Source: Microbulbifer elongatus (GTDB lineage: Bacteria; Pseudomonadota; Gammaproteobacteria; Pseudomonadales; Cellvibrionaceae). Taken from it: DNA of 64,000 bases. Under the pieces are notes generated by a model, which saw only the letters and a list, made by a program, of their open reading frames with translations, did not search any database and had not been told where the DNA came from. The position numbers were made by a program, and so were the translations under genes. The first letter of the stretch is position 1, and every line of letters begins with the position of its first letter. Location: NCBI RefSeq assembly GCF_021165935.1, contig NZ_CP088953.1:3822501-3886500 (forward strand). The letters are read 5' to 3'. Positions 7,728 through 18,336 of this stretch are shown here, one piece after another.

Positions 7728-9821
7728 TCATGCGGGTGCCCCGGATCGGTCACCAATCAGGTTTGTAATTTTCACCATACGATCATCGGGAATTTCAGCT
7801 AATGAAAGCACCGCCATCCGCCTCAAGCGACGGCGCAGGAAATGTGCTAGCAATGGTCGCAGATTATGATTTACAACAAGCACTGGAGGATCTCCGGCGG
7901 TTTCCTGACGCTCGATGGCAGCGGCGGCCTGAGACATCAACGTATCAGCAAGCCCCGGTTCCAGAGCACCACCGCTTTCCAAAGCTTGAGATAGCACCTG
8001 TTCCAGCTGGCTATCCAAGCCCATAACTCTGAGCTCACTGTTACCGGGAAACCACTGGTGAGCAAGCACTCGCCCCAGGGCAAGACGTACTCTCGCGGTC
8101 AGCTCAGGGACATCGAGATTCTGTTCACCCTGATCCGCAAGCACGTCGAGAATACTACGCATATCACGAATGGGGACTTCTTCATCGAGCAGGTTCTGTA
8201 AAATTCGCTGCAGGGTTGTGAGGGATACGGTTTTCGGCACTACCTCTTCCACCAGGCTCTTACTGTCGCCTGACAGCTTGTCCAGCAGCTGTTGAACTTC
8301 TTGACGGCCAAGCATTTCTGCACAATGCCGATGCAGCAGGTGGTTGAAGTGTGTCGCCACGACGGTGCCGGCATCCACTACTGTGAAACCATATACCTGC
8401 GCCTGCTCGCGCTGATCTTGCTCAATCCATACCGCGGGCAAACCAAACGCCGGTTCCTCTGTGACCGTTCCTTTAAGCTCACCACTAACTTGTCCCGGGT
8501 TGATTGCCAGCCACTTACCCGGATGCGCCTCACCTCTGCCAACTTCAGCGCCTTTCAGGTTGATCACGTAGGTGTTCGACGATAATTCCAGGTCGTCACG
8601 AATATGTACAACAGGGGGTAGAAACCCAATGTCCTTGGCAAATTTTTTACGCACACTTTTAATTCGCCCGAGAAGCTCTCCCTGTTGGCGTTGATCTACC
8701 AACGGTATCAATCGATGGCCAACTTCCAGACCAAGAGTGTCAATAAGCTCCACATCGTCCCAACTGGCTTCTGGCGCTTCCGGCTCGATATCGGGTTCTG
8801 AATGCATCTGTTCCTTCACCATCTCCTCGTCTTTTCGCCGCCCCATCCACCAGGCAATACCTGCAAGAGCCGCAGTAAAAAGTAGGAACACCAGGTTAGG
8901 CATACCGGGAACCAGCCCCAGCAATCCCATCACCCCCGCAGCGAGATACAGCACCCGGGGGTTGGTGAGCAACTGCTCTATCATCTGCTGGCCAACATCC
9001 TGATCGGTGTTGACCCGCGATACGGTGACACCCGCGGCCGTAGAAATGACCAGCGCAGGAATCTGGGCAACCAGCCCGTCGCCGATGGTGAGCAAAGTGT
9101 ATGTGCGGGCGGCCTCTCCAAACGAAAGGTCGTGCTGCATGGTACCGATCAACAGACCGCCGATCACATTCACTGCCATAATGACCAAACCGGCAACTGC
9201 ATCCCCGCGTACAAACTTACTCGCCCCGTCCATGGACCCGTAAAAGTCCGCTTCCTGCGCCACCTCTGTGCGCCGCGTACGCGCTTCTTCCTCGCCAATC
9301 AGGCCCGCGTTCAGGTCCGCATCGATTGCCATCTGTTTTCCGGGCATCGCATCAAGCATAAAGCGTGCACCTACTTCCGCAATCCGCCCAGCACCCTTGG
9401 TAATCACCATAAAGTTGATTACAACAAGAATCAGAAATACAACCAGCCCCACGGCAAAGTTACCACCCACCAGAAACTGGCCAAAAGCTTCGATCACCTT
9501 GCCCGCGGCAGCCCCCCCGGTGTGCCCCTCCATCAATACAACGCGTGTCGATGCAACATTAAGTGCGAGACGCAAAAGCGTGGTAAATAGCAGCACTGCG
9601 GGAAAAGCCGCAAAATCCAGCGCGCGCAAGGTAAACATGCTTACCAGCAACACCATCAGGGACAGCGCAATGTTGAAGGTAAAAAACATGTCCAGCGCAA
9701 AGGGCGGTAGCGGCAGGATCAGCATCGACATGATCAGCAGGATCAACACCGGGCCAGCCAGGACTCTGCCCGCTGGCAGCGAAAATTGGTTGCTGCCAAA
9801 ATAGGAACTCATGGGTTTCAC
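7728..9821 (-). CDS. flhA: FlhA, flagellar type III export gate protein
   Basis: The 697-residue inner membrane protein has about eight membrane segments in the first 330 residues, the FHIPEP-family core (LRLALNVASTRVVLMEG, then FMVITKGAGRIAEVGARFML) and a C-terminal cytosolic domain that docks export substrates and chaperones. It forms the nonameric export gate with FlhB and FliPQR. Its ATG overlaps the flhB stop by four bases. The length is the same as E. coli FlhA (692). Confidence 0.97.
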   Translation of the reverse strand: MKPMSSYFGSNQFSLPAGRVLAGPVLILLIMSMLILPLPPFALDMFFTFNIALSLMVLLVSMFTLRALDFAAFPAVLLFTTLLRLALNVASTRVVLMEGHTGGAAAGKVIEAFGQFLVGGNFAVGLVVFLILVVINFMVITKGAGRIAEVGARFMLDAMPGKQMAIDADLNAGLIGEEEARTRRTEVAQEADFYGSMDGASKFVRGDAVAGLVIMAVNVIGGLLIGTMQHDLSFGEAARTYTLLTIGDGLVAQIPALVISTAAGVTVSRVNTDQDVGQQMIEQLLTNPRVLYLAAGVMGLLGLVPGMPNLVFLLFTAALAGIAWWMGRRKDEEMVKEQMHSEPDIEPEAPEASWDDVELIDTLGLEVGHRLIPLVDQRQQGELLGRIKSVRKKFAKDIGFLPPVVHIRDDLELSSNTYVINLKGAEVGRGEAHPGKWLAINPGQVSGELKGTVTEEPAFGLPAVWIEQDQREQAQVYGFTVVDAGTVVATHFNHLLHRHCAEMLGRQEVQQLLDKLSGDSKSLVEEVVPKTVSLTTLQRILQNLLDEEVPIRDMRSILDVLADQGEQNLDVPELTARVRLALGRVLAHQWFPGNSELRVMGLDSQLEQVLSQALESGGALEPGLADTLMSQAAAAIERQETAGDPPVLVVNHNLRPLLAHFLRRRLRRMAVLSLAEIPDDRMVKITNLIGDRSGAPA

Positions 9822-10954
9822 GGATCTACCTCTAACTCTTCAGGTACCGGGAACTGCTCCGGCGTTACGGGTGGGGCTTCGCCCTGCTGTTTAGCGCGGC
9901 GCAACTGCATGGCCCAGGCGAGCACTTCAGCTACCGCGGTATACAGGGGGGCGGGAATCTCGTGCTCGAGATCAACATGGCGGTACAGGGACCGTGCCAG
10001 CGGTGGCGCTTCGAGACGCGGAATACCGTACTCGTCTCCCAAGGCGCGTATACGCGCGGCAACCGCTTCCACACCTTTCGCGACTACCCGCGGTGCAGTC
10101 ATGCGGCTTTCATCGTAGCGCAGTGCGACTGCGTACCGGGTGGGGTTGGTGATGATCACATCCGCTTCCGGAACCTGAGTCATCATCCGGTTGCGGGCCA
10201 TGGTCTGCTGTTGCTGTCGAATTCGTGCTTTAAGCTGAGGGTCGCCCTCGCTCTCCTTGAACTCACGGCGCACTTCTTCTTTGCTCATGCGCAGTTTCTT
10301 GGCGTGACTCCAGAGCTGATAGGGCGCATCAATTGCCACCACCAGAATCAAAGAAAATGCCATTAACCCGCAGGCTTCCGCAGCCAGGCGCAGGGCGGAC
10401 GCCATGGCCCGTTCGGTTCCCAGATCCATCAGTGCGAGAAATTCACCGCGTCGGTCAAACAAAAACAGTGCGAGCACAGTGCCCACAAGTACAGATTTTG
10501 CGATGGCCTTGCCAAGTTCTGCCAATGCCTGGGAGGAAAACTGCCGTTTGAGTCCCTTGACCGGGTTAAGTTTGGAAAGCTGTGGTTTGAGAGATTTGGC
10601 GGAGATCAGGAAACCGCCCAAGAGGTTAGGTGCAAACAGAGCCACCGCAGCGAATAGCGCGAATAGCGGAACCAGAGCCAACAGGCTGTGGGCGGTGAGA
10701 TGCGCACTGGTACTGACCATGACCGCGGGGTCAAATGCCCGCTGCCGGTCAAACAGGAAGGATTGCTCCATCATCAGTCCCAGCTGCGCGAATAGTGTCG
10801 GACCCAGCGCCCACAGGCCACCGAGGCCAGTGCACAGTAGCATGACCGTTGCAAGCTCTCTGGAGCGCGCCACCTGACCGTCCTCACGGGCCTTCTCAAG
10901 GCGCCGGGGAGTGGCGGCTTCTGTTTTGTCCTGATCCTGGCTATCGTCAGCCAT
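9818..10954 (-). CDS. flhB: FlhB, export substrate-specificity switch protein
   Basis: The 378-residue protein has four membrane segments (about residues 30-215), the cytosolic linker KLRMSKEEVRREFKESEGDP and the autocleavage region ADVIITNPTRYAVALRYDES. The normal NPTH is NPTR here (His to Arg), while the Asn-Pro at the cleavage bond is kept. FlhB cleavage switches export from rod/hook to filament substrates. flhB is separated from cheZ by a 128-base gap with a hairpin, so it may have its own promoter, as in E. coli. Confidence 0.96.
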   Translation of the reverse strand: MADDSQDQDKTEAATPRRLEKAREDGQVARSRELATVMLLCTGLGGLWALGPTLFAQLGLMMEQSFLFDRQRAFDPAVMVSTSAHLTAHSLLALVPLFALFAAVALFAPNLLGGFLISAKSLKPQLSKLNPVKGLKRQFSSQALAELGKAIAKSVLVGTVLALFLFDRRGEFLALMDLGTERAMASALRLAAEACGLMAFSLILVVAIDAPYQLWSHAKKLRMSKEEVRREFKESEGDPQLKARIRQQQQTMARNRMMTQVPEADVIITNPTRYAVALRYDESRMTAPRVVAKGVEAVAARIRALGDEYGIPRLEAPPLARSLYRHVDLEHEIPAPLYTAVAEVLAWAMQLRRAKQQGEAPPVTPEQFPVPEELEVDP

Positions 10955-11035
10955 CTCGGCATCCGGTGGTTATCGGGTGCCGGCCATTGTCGGCCAATAG
11001 GGAGACCACTAAAGGCCTAAAAAGGGGAACAACAA

Positions 11036-11058
11036 GGCGCTATTTCAGCGTAGCGCCC
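11036..11058 (-). terminator. Hairpin between cheZ and flhB
   Basis: GGCGCTA and TAGCGCC form a perfect seven-base stem. In the transcript direction it is followed by a short T-rich tail (TTGTTGTT). It may attenuate readthrough from the che operon into flhBA-fliA. Confidence 0.45.
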
Positions 11059-11082
11059 TCTACCCGAGATCGAGATGGGTAC

Positions 11083-11775
11083 TCAGAAACCCAGCTCTTC
11101 CAACAGGTCATCCACCTGGTCCTGACTGCTGACAACGTCTTCGGCTTCAGCGTTGATCTGGGGGCCATTAACCAGAGACGACTCCTCCCTACGCTGGTTA
11201 TCTGCGGCGGATCCGTCTTCAAGGCGACGCCGGAAAGCCTCCCGCTCATCGCCTTCCGGCACACTTTCCAAGAGTACCTGCAGTAACTGACGTTCGACTT
11301 CCTGAATGACTTCCATCATCTTCTTGATGACCTGACCTGTCAGGTCCTGGAAGTCCTGGGCCATCATTATTTCCAACAGTTCTTTGTTGGTCTCACGAGC
11401 CATGGTGGGTACGGCCGAGAGATAGTCTCGGGTTTCCCGAACCAACTCACGCGCCTCATCCAGCTCCTTGGGGTTTTCAAACCAGGACTGCCACTGCTGG
11501 TCCAGTGCCTGAGCGCGCGACTCGATTTCATTTTGCAGGGGCTGTGCGCGATCAACACAGTTAAGCGCACGTTCCGCAGCCTGTTCGGTCATAGAAGCGA
11601 CATAATCAAGCCGTGCACGGGCATCCGGTATAGCCTTGGCTGCTTTCTCGACTTCTTTATCGAGGCCCAATTCGCGCATGCTGTCACGTAGCATTCTCGT
11701 CAACTGGCCGATTCGAACCACCAGCTCGTCGCTTTGCGCATTGTCGAAGCTGACTGGCTTTAACTCAGTATTCAC
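11083..11775 (-). CDS. cheZ: CheZ, CheY-phosphate phosphatase
   Basis: The start was set at GTG 11775 ([14 protein letters not shown]), which has GGAG eight bases upstream; a longer frame would overlap cheY. The 230-residue helical protein has the CheZ catalytic helix ([23 protein letters not shown], with the D-x-x-x-Q pair) and a C-terminal CheY-binding helix ([12 protein letters not shown]). It removes phosphate from CheY. It directly follows cheY, as in E. coli. Confidence 0.95.
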   Translation of the reverse strand: MNTELKPVSFDNAQSDELVVRIGQLTRMLRDSMRELGLDKEVEKAAKAIPDARARLDYVASMTEQAAERALNCVDRAQPLQNEIESRAQALDQQWQSWFENPKELDEARELVRETRDYLSAVPTMARETNKELLEIMMAQDFQDLTGQVIKKMMEVIQEVERQLLQVLLESVPEGDEREAFRRRLEDGSAADNQRREESSLVNGPQINAEAEDVVSSQDQVDDLLEELGF

Positions 11776-11815
11776 GATCACTTCTCCTTCCCGGAAGAAG
11801 CGGGTATCAGCGCGC

Positions 11816-12202
11816 TCATTTTCCCAGCTTCTCAAAAATTTTAGTCAGCTTTTCTTCCAGCGTCGCCGCAGTGAACGGTTTGACGATGTAGCCATTGGCA
11901 CCGGCCTGAGCCGCCGCGACAATATTTTCCTTTTTTGCCTCCGCCGTAACCATCAAGACCGGTAGAGACTTGGTAGCCTCGTTCGCACGAATATCTTTGA
12001 GCATGTCCAGACCATTGAGGTTTGGCATATTCCAGTCGGAAACCACGAATTCGAAGCCACCGCCGTTCACCTTCGCGAGCCCTTCCTGACCATCTTCTGC
12101 TTCGTCCACATTATTGAAGCCAAGTTCCTTGAGCAGGCTGCGAATGATTCGCCGCATGGTGGGGAAGTCGTCCACCACCAGAATCTTCATGTTCTTGTCC
12201 AT
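11816..12202 (-). CDS. cheY: CheY, chemotaxis response regulator
   Basis: The 128-residue receiver domain is very close to E. coli Che[38 protein letters not shown] with the phospho-acceptor Asp, [18 protein letters not shown] with the Thr switch, and [22 protein letters not shown] with Lys. The start was set at ATG 12202 with GGAGA nine bases upstream; the GTG nine bases earlier is too close to that site. Phospho-CheY binds the motor switch FliM. It lies between an MCP gene and cheZ. Confidence 0.97.
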   Translation of the reverse strand: MDKNMKILVVDDFPTMRRIIRSLLKELGFNNVDEAEDGQEGLAKVNGGGFEFVVSDWNMPNLNGLDMLKDIRANEATKSLPVLMVTAEAKKENIVAAAQAGANGYIVKPFTAATLEEKLTKIFEKLGK

Positions 12203-12250
12203 TGACTGCACTCTCCGTCTTAACGCTTTCGCAAACCTTTCAGATCAAAG

Positions 12251-14014
12251 TTAAAATTCTTCCCATTCATCTTCACCGGCTGTCGCCAGCTCATGGGCAC
12301 CCTTCTCTGGAACTGGGCTTTTCTTCAGATCACCCGATTCCTGTGTATCCGCCGCTTCTGTCGACGCCATGCGAGTCCCCTTTTCTTTGGTAGCAGAGAT
12401 TGCCTCTGGATTGGCCGCTAAAGATAAAAATCCGCTTTCATCTTCAGATTCACTGGTGAGTCGGAAAATGGCCACAGCTTCTTCCAATCGCTGTGCTTGT
12501 GACTCCAGGGATGCCGCTGCAGCAGATGCCTTTTCGACGAGTGTTGCGTTCTGCTGTGTGGACTCATCCATTTGGCTCACGGCACGGCTGACCTGTTCAA
12601 TTCCGCTGCTCTGCTCCTGAGAGGCCGCTGATATTTCGTCCATGATATCGGTAACGCGCTTAACCGCATCTACGACTTCTTTCATGGTATCGCCTGCCTG
12701 ATTCACAAGGGACGCGCCCTGCTCTACTTCCAGTACTGAATTCTCGATCAGCGATTTAATCTGACGTGCAGCATCGGCGCTGTTACCGGCCAAATTACGT
12801 ACCTCTCCGGCCACCACCGCAAATCCGCGCCCCTGCTCACCGGCGCGTGCGGCCTCTACAGAGGCATTCAGCGCGAGAATATTCGTTTGGAAGGCAATGG
12901 AGTCGATCATGCCGGTAATTTCCGCGACCTTACGGGAGCTTTCGGTAATTCCTTGCATTTTGCTGGATACTTGCTGCATTACATCGCCACCACGAATGGC
13001 TGTACCCGATGCATCATTGGCAAGGCCGCTGGCCTGACGCGCATTATCCGCATTCTGTTTCACGGTAGCCGTCAACTCTTCCATGCTAGTGGCAGTTTCT
13101 TCCAATGATGCTGCCTGTTGTTCAGTGCGTGCAGACAAGTCGATATTGCCGCGAGCAATTTCCGACGACCCACTGTAAATGGACGTGCTGCCGGTACGCA
13201 CCTGAGTCACAATGCGACTCAGACTACGCTGTACTTCACGCATGGCGTTGAACAGCTGGCCGATTTCATTGCCACCGTGATCACTGATGGGACGAGAGAG
13301 ATCGGCTTGCGCGATACTCTGAAGGTTTTCCATCGCCTCACCCAGTGGTCGCACCACGATATTGCGCAGTAACAGGTAGATCAGCGCCAGAGTAACGGCA
13401 ATGAACGCAATGACGATGATACCGATTATGCCGTAGTGGCGGGTGGTATCCCTGTACCCCTGCATGATTGCTTCGCTCTGTACACCGGCCTGGTCCAGTA
13501 ACGACAGCAATGCCACATTGAGATCATCACTGAATACACTGATATCTTCCTTGCGCTCGTTGTAACTTTCCAGGTCTGGTTTTTCCTGAACCAGAAGCTG
13601 GTACTCCGCATCCAGTTCATTGAGCATTTCGGTAAACACAAGAGAAAGCTCCGCAAACGCTTCTCTTTCTTCTTCCGTCATTTCAATACTCGAAAGCCGG
13701 TCAAACTCTGAATGCGTCTGCTTAAGGGTTTCACCTACGCCCTTCAAGTACGTTTTCGCACTCAGGTTGCGTCCGTGCTCCAGCTCACCAGCAGCAAGAT
13801 TCATTTCAATCATGCTTTTATTCAGAGTTGAATACGCGCGAAATACGTCGTGCATCACCTGGACATTAACCCGGTGAAGTGTACGAATAGAATCATCACC
13901 AACCTGGTTAGTAGCCATTCGAAGGGCAACCAATGTGCCCATCAACAGGGTGCAACACAGCAGTACCCCGGCCACTACCGTGTTGATATTGAGGTTTCTG
14001 ATCAGTTTCATCAT
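12251..14014 (-). CDS. Methyl-accepting chemotaxis protein, Tar/Tsr type
   Basis: The 587-residue transducer has TM1 (about 11-32), a periplasmic four-helix-bundle ligand domain (35-190), TM2 (195-216), a HAMP domain (217-270) and a signalling hairpin with the tip sequence [33 protein letters not shown]. It ends EDEWEEF, a C-terminal pentapeptide of the NWETF type that tethers CheR and CheB, so it is probably a high-abundance receptor. The ligand is unknown. The gene lies between cheB and cheY, where E. coli has no receptor. Confidence 0.94.
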   Translation of the reverse strand: MMKLIRNLNINTVVAGVLLCCTLLMGTLVALRMATNQVGDDSIRTLHRVNVQVMHDVFRAYSTLNKSMIEMNLAAGELEHGRNLSAKTYLKGVGETLKQTHSEFDRLSSIEMTEEEREAFAELSLVFTEMLNELDAEYQLLVQEKPDLESYNERKEDISVFSDDLNVALLSLLDQAGVQSEAIMQGYRDTTRHYGIIGIIVIAFIAVTLALIYLLLRNIVVRPLGEAMENLQSIAQADLSRPISDHGGNEIGQLFNAMREVQRSLSRIVTQVRTGSTSIYSGSSEIARGNIDLSARTEQQAASLEETATSMEELTATVKQNADNARQASGLANDASGTAIRGGDVMQQVSSKMQGITESSRKVAEITGMIDSIAFQTNILALNASVEAARAGEQGRGFAVVAGEVRNLAGNSADAARQIKSLIENSVLEVEQGASLVNQAGDTMKEVVDAVKRVTDIMDEISAASQEQSSGIEQVSRAVSQMDESTQQNATLVEKASAAAASLESQAQRLEEAVAIFRLTSESEDESGFLSLAANPEAISATKEKGTRMASTEAADTQESGDLKKSPVPEKGAHELATAGEDEWEEF

Positions 14015-14069
14015 GGCCGGCGTTTCTCCTCGTCGGTAATCCTGGAACTAAGTTTCATTTCGTACTTTG

Positions 14070-15125
14070 CTAAACACGCTGTGCGTGCCCAGATGCGGCT
14101 GCCAACGAAAGCATCTGCTCGGCAATGCGGTCCAAAGCCACTACGTTTTGAGCCCCTCCGATGGCGATTGCCTCCCTCGGCATACCAAACACCAGAGATG
14201 TGGATTCGTCCTGAGCAAGTGTGGCAGCGCCTGCCTCTCGCATGGCCAGCAGCCCAGCGGCACCATCCCGGCCCATACCAGTCAGCAACGCACCAATGGC
14301 GTTGCGACCGGCCAATTCCGCGGCCGACTCAAATAGAACATCGACCGAGGGGCGATGCCGGTTGACTGCCGGACCAGCATCCAACACCACCAAATAGTTG
14401 GCACCGCTTCGCCCCAATCTCAGATGCTGGTCCCCAGGAGCGATATACGCGTGCCCGGGCAGGACACGCTCTCCGTGTACCGCTTCTTTCACCTGTATCC
14501 GGCACAAGCGATTCAGCCGCTCGGCAAACGAGCGTGTAAACCCGCTGGGCATATGTTGAGCGATTAGAATCGCCGGGCTGTTGGCCGGTAATGGCTCAAG
14601 TACGCGACGAATCGCTTCCGGGCCGCCGGTGGAAGCGCCAATAATCATGAGCTTTTCACTCGAAACCATCACCGATTCCAGCGCGGGCTGAGGCTCCTTC
14701 TTTCGCACCATCTGACGGGCCGGCTGCGCGCGCACTGCTGCGCGGATTTTTTCAGCAATCTGCTGACCGTACACCAAAAGCCCGCTGCGAATCCCAAGCT
14801 GTGGCTTGGCGACAAAATCCACTGCTCCAAGCTCCAGTGCGCGCAGGGTAATTTCAGAGCCGGACCTGGTGAGCGATGAGACCATCACTACCGGCATCGG
14901 GCGCAGACGCATCAGCCGCTCAAGAAAATCCAGCCCATCCATCCGTGGCATTTCCACATCCAATGTGAGCACATCCGGATTCAGGCGTTTAATCAGGTCC
15001 CGTGCTACCAGCGGATCGGGCGCAACCGCAACCACTTCCATATCGGTTTGGCCATCTATAATTTCGCGCATAAGCCCGCGAATAAGTGCCGAGTCGTCGA
15101 CACAGAGCACTTTTATTTTTTCCAT
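14070..15125 (-). CDS. cheB: CheB, receptor methylesterase/glutamine deamidase
   Basis: The 351-residue protein has an N-terminal receiver ([18 protein letters not shown], acceptor Asp in [12 protein letters not shown]) and a C-terminal methylesterase domain with the catalytic Ser ([18 protein letters not shown]), His ([11 protein letters not shown]) and Asp ([13 protein letters not shown]). Phospho-CheB demethylates receptors during adaptation. A 197-base gap separates it from cheR, unusual for this pair, and that gap carries a sigma-28 promoter. Confidence 0.97.
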   Translation of the reverse strand: MEKIKVLCVDDSALIRGLMREIIDGQTDMEVVAVAPDPLVARDLIKRLNPDVLTLDVEMPRMDGLDFLERLMRLRPMPVVMVSSLTRSGSEITLRALELGAVDFVAKPQLGIRSGLLVYGQQIAEKIRAAVRAQPARQMVRKKEPQPALESVMVSSEKLMIIGASTGGPEAIRRVLEPLPANSPAILIAQHMPSGFTRSFAERLNRLCRIQVKEAVHGERVLPGHAYIAPGDQHLRLGRSGANYLVVLDAGPAVNRHRPSVDVLFESAAELAGRNAIGALLTGMGRDGAAGLLAMREAGAATLAQDESTSLVFGMPREAIAIGGAQNVVALDRIAEQMLSLAAASGHAQRV

Positions 15126-15234
15126 GGGTAACGTCTGCTCTCCCGCTTTCGCTACAGCGCTATCTTTTACACGGACCTTGCATGCTGACGGGAACCGCAG
15201 CCATGAGATCGGGTATTAACTGAACCTGTAGTAT

Positions 15235-15261
15235 TCATCGGCCGCTGCTCACAGGGCTTTA
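15235..15261 (-). promoter_or_regulatory. Sigma-28 promoter upstream of cheB
   Basis: Read on the minus strand, the -35 TAAAGCCC (15254-15261), 11 bases and -10 GCCGATGA (15235-15242) match the FliA consensus closely, with the TAAA box intact and seven of eight -10 bases. It lies about 110 bases before the cheB start and would drive cheB-MCP-cheY-cheZ separately from the motA promoter. Confidence 0.8.
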
Positions 15262-15322
15262 GGGAGGGAGAGAAGGTTTTTCCTCTGGCGCTATACCATC
15301 GTCTAGCGGCTGCCGTGGGAGA

Positions 15323-16168
15323 TCAGGCGAGCGTATAGACAGTCTGCCCACGAAGACGGAAGCTCTGAGTAATATTTGTAAAATTCTCAGAGTGACCGAC
15401 AAACAACAATCCGTCCTTCTTCAGTAACCGCGCAAAGCGCTCAAGTAGCCGGGTGTGGGTATCCCGGTCAAAGTAAATCATTACGTTGCGACAGAAGATC
15501 GCGTCAAAACGCCCCTGTACCGGCCAGTGCTGGCCAATCAGATTTAGCCGCTCAAAGCGAACCTGCCGGGCCAATTCCGGGCGCACGCGAACGTATCCGC
15601 TGCGCCGGCCACTCCCCTTGAGGAAACAGCGCCGCATGCGCTCATCAGACACTTGCCGTCGTACCTGTTCCAGCGAATAGATCCCACTGCGTGCCCGTGC
15701 CAGTGCTTCGCTATCAATATCCGAGGCAAATATTTCGAGCTTTGCCAGTGTTGGGAGAGCTTCCCCCAGTGCCATGGCGATGGAATAGGGCTCTTCACCC
15801 GTCGAAGCACCGGCGCTCCAGATCCTGACCGGATCCCGCCGGTCTTTTATATGTGAAACCAACAAATCAAAATGGTGGGACTCCCGGAAAAATGCAGTGA
15901 GATTGGTGGTCAGTGCGTTGACAAATTCCTGCCACGCCTCCTGTTCCGAACCATCAATCAGCCACTTGAGATAATCACTGAAACGCCGCAGACCGCGATT
16001 ACGGACACAGCGCCCAAGGCGGCTGTACACCATATCCCGTTTATGCTCAGCGAGGACGATACCAGCCCGCTCGGCAATCAGCGCGCGAATACGCTGGAAA
16101 TCCCGGTCAGTGAATTCCAGCTCTCGCTGATTGGCTGGCTCAACTGCTACCTGGTTCACACCGGTCAA
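15323..16168 (-). CDS. cheR: CheR, receptor methyltransferase
   Basis: The 281-residue protein has an N-terminal helical domain (LEFTDRDFQRIRALIAERAGIVLAEHKRDMVYSRLGRCVR) and a SAM-binding methyltransferase domain (RIWSAGASTGEEPYSIAMAL, FASDIDSEAL, FDAIFCRNVMIYFD, GLLFVGHSENF). It methylates receptor glutamates. The frame opens with TTG at 16168, overlapping the upstream receptor stop; the GTG at 16159 is an equally possible start. Confidence 0.96.
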   Translation of the reverse strand: MTGVNQVAVEPANQRELEFTDRDFQRIRALIAERAGIVLAEHKRDMVYSRLGRCVRNRGLRRFSDYLKWLIDGSEQEAWQEFVNALTTNLTAFFRESHHFDLLVSHIKDRRDPVRIWSAGASTGEEPYSIAMALGEALPTLAKLEIFASDIDSEALARARSGIYSLEQVRRQVSDERMRRCFLKGSGRRSGYVRVRPELARQVRFERLNLIGQHWPVQGRFDAIFCRNVMIYFDRDTHTRLLERFARLLKKDGLLFVGHSENFTNITQSFRLRGQTVYTLA

Positions 16169-17838
16169 CCTGCGCTCGCCTGGCTTTCCGCAGGTATATT
16201 CACAGCAGGTTGCTCACAAAGACGACCGGCGGCTTTAGTAGACGCCAATCCCGGGGATTTTTTCTCCGAGACAGAATTGTCCAGAGAAAATACGGTCACA
16301 GCCTGGGAGAGACGCGCCATACGTACCTGTAGTGCTGCTGAAGATTCGGCGATCGCCCGCACCTTGTCCGCATTCTGCTTGGTAACTTCATCCATTTGTG
16401 CAACAGCCAGATTGATGTGGCCAATACCAGTACTCTGTTCCGCAGAGGCCGTGGAGATTTCTCGCATGATGTCACTCACGCGGGTTACTGATTCCACGAC
16501 GTCAGCAATCGACGAACCCGCCTGCCTTACCAGCTCGGCGCCGCCGTTAACCTCCCGATTCGAACCGTCGATCAGTCCGCGAATTTCCTTGGCAGCGTCG
16601 GCCGAGCGCCCGGCGAGATTCCGCACCTCCTGTGCGACTACGGCGAAGCCTCGGCCGTGCTCGCCGGCACGAGCAGCTTCCACCGACGCGTTGAGCGCGA
16701 GAATATTGGTCTGAAAGGCGATGCCATCAATGGTCTCGATGATCGCCGCCATCTGCTTGGAGCTCTGGGTTATACGCTGCATGGTTTCCACGACCTGCCC
16801 CATGATTTCGCCACTCACTTTCACCTCTCGGGACGCGCGCTCCGCAAGACCAAATGCCTGCTGTGCATTGTCCGCATTCTGGCCTACGGTGATGGTGATT
16901 TCTTCCATACTGGAGGCCGTCTGCTGCAGCGATGCCGCCTGCTGATGGGTACGCGATGCCAGATCATCGTTGCCGTCCGCAATCGTACGCGCGGAGGGTA
17001 CGGAAACCGCGACGCTCGCGCTTACCTCACTCACAATATCGTGGAGGCTCCGGTGCATGACGGTAAGGGCATGTGCAAGAGGCGACATTTCACCATTCGC
17101 TCCAGTGGGGGCCTGTGTACCCAGGTTCCCGGCGGCAATCTGCAAAATAAACTTCTGCATGTCCTGCACCGGACGCAGAACGCTGCGCGCCAGGGAAACG
17201 GTAAGCCCCGCCAATAGCGTAAACCCGGCAACCGCCCCAATAAGGGGCGTATTTGCTCCATACAGGGAGGTTGCAGACAGAGCTCCAAGTAAAAGTGAAA
17301 TTCCGGACAGTCCCGCCAGGGCACCCAGGCGAATTTTGAGAGAGGCTCTTGTGGCGCGCTGCCACCAGCCTTTCGGACCGCGGTGCAGCAGTTCGCCACG
17401 GCACAGTGTCAAGTTACCGCCGCGGCCTTCACGCAGGTCCTGATACCAGGATTCTGCCTGTTCAATCTCTCGTCGCTCCGCCCTGAGACGCACGGATACA
17501 TACCCGGTGACCTGCCCGGCATCCATAACCGGCGTGACATGCGCACGCACCCAGTAAAAACCGCCATCCTTTCGGCGGTTTTTTACCAGCCCGATCCAGA
17601 CCTCTCCTTTGCGGATGGTCTGCCACAGGTTGGCAAAAGCCTGCGGCGGCATATCCGGGTGGCGAACAATATTGTGATTTGCTCCGATCAACTCATCCTG
17701 TGAATACCCGCTTACCTCCACGAAGGCGGAGTTTGCATACACAATCCGTCCACGCAAGTCGGTTCGGGAGATCAGAAAATCTTTTTCGCGCAGGGCGTAT
17801 TCCCGGTTGGTTACCGGCTGGTTGTTTTTCATGGACAT
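16165..17838 (-). CDS. aer: Aer-like PAS-domain chemoreceptor
   Basis: The 557-residue receptor has an N-terminal cytosolic PAS domain (about 15-125; DLRGRIVYANSAFVEVSGYS, NIVRHPDMPPQAFANLWQTI, WVRAHVTPV). Two adjoining hydrophobic stretches follow (about 170-215), then HAMP, and a signalling domain with [20 protein letters not shown]. There is no periplasmic domain. This matches Aer, which binds FAD in PAS and reports redox/oxygen state. It ends without a CheR tether. It sits in the receptor slot of the motA-cheW operon (tar/tap in E. coli) and abuts cheW. Confidence 0.9.
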   Translation of the reverse strand: MSMKNNQPVTNREYALREKDFLISRTDLRGRIVYANSAFVEVSGYSQDELIGANHNIVRHPDMPPQAFANLWQTIRKGEVWIGLVKNRRKDGGFYWVRAHVTPVMDAGQVTGYVSVRLRAERREIEQAESWYQDLREGRGGNLTLCRGELLHRGPKGWWQRATRASLKIRLGALAGLSGISLLLGALSATSLYGANTPLIGAVAGFTLLAGLTVSLARSVLRPVQDMQKFILQIAAGNLGTQAPTGANGEMSPLAHALTVMHRSLHDIVSEVSASVAVSVPSARTIADGNDDLASRTHQQAASLQQTASSMEEITITVGQNADNAQQAFGLAERASREVKVSGEIMGQVVETMQRITQSSKQMAAIIETIDGIAFQTNILALNASVEAARAGEHGRGFAVVAQEVRNLAGRSADAAKEIRGLIDGSNREVNGGAELVRQAGSSIADVVESVTRVSDIMREISTASAEQSTGIGHINLAVAQMDEVTKQNADKVRAIAESSAALQVRMARLSQAVTVFSLDNSVSEKKSPGLASTKAAGRLCEQPAVNIPAESQASAG

Positions 17839-18336
17839 TTACTCTCCGGCTTCAGCAACCAGCGCCATTTCGCGGCTGGTCAGTAGCTTTTCAATATCCA
17901 CAAGAACCAGCATGCGGTGCTCGAGGTTACCCAACCCGCTGATGTAATCCAGCGGCAGGCTGACACCAAATTCCGGAGCAGGTTTGATCTGCTCATCGCT
18001 GAGGGTCATTACGTCAGATACCCGGTCTACTACGATCCCCACCACGCGTTCGGCAATATTCACCACAATCACAACGGTTTGGTCATCATATACTGCGTCA
18101 GAAAGGCGAAACTTGATGCGCAGATCAACAATGGGAACGATTACCCCGCGCAGATTGGATACGCCCTTGATGAAGTCCGGCGCATTGGCAATCCGAGTGA
18201 CATTGTCATAACCGCGAATCTCCTGAACTTTCAGGATATCGATGGCGTACTCCTCTTCGCCCAGGGAGAACACCAGAAATTCCCGATCCCTGGCCAGTGC
18301 CGTGGATGTTTTCTCAGCTACGCCAACATAACTCAT
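17839..18336 (-). CDS. cheW: CheW, receptor-kinase coupling protein
   Basis: The 165-residue CheW-fold protein has [43 protein letters not shown] and [19 protein letters not shown], the standard family motifs. It links receptors to CheA. Its ATG overlaps the cheA stop, and the gene ends where the Aer-like receptor begins, so these are translated from one message. Confidence 0.97.
   Translation of the reverse strand: MSYVGVAEKTSTALARDREFLVFSLGEEEYAIDILKVQEIRGYDNVTRIANAPDFIKGVSNLRGVIVPIVDLRIKFRLSDAVYDDQTVVIVVNIAERVVGIVVDRVSDVMTLSDEQIKPAPEFGVSLPLDYISGLGNLEHRMLVLVDIEKLLTSREMALVAEAGE

Noticed and set aside
10962..10997. CCCGATAA before flhB as a sigma-28 promoter
   Set aside because: The -10 looks right, but at 11 bases upstream the sequence is TGGCCGAC with no TAAA-like -35.
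14015..14069. Weak sigma-28-like site before the Tar/Tsr-type receptor gene
   Set aside because: GAAACTTA, 11 bases, ACCGACGA matches only about five of eight positions in each element; too weak to list beside the strong sites.
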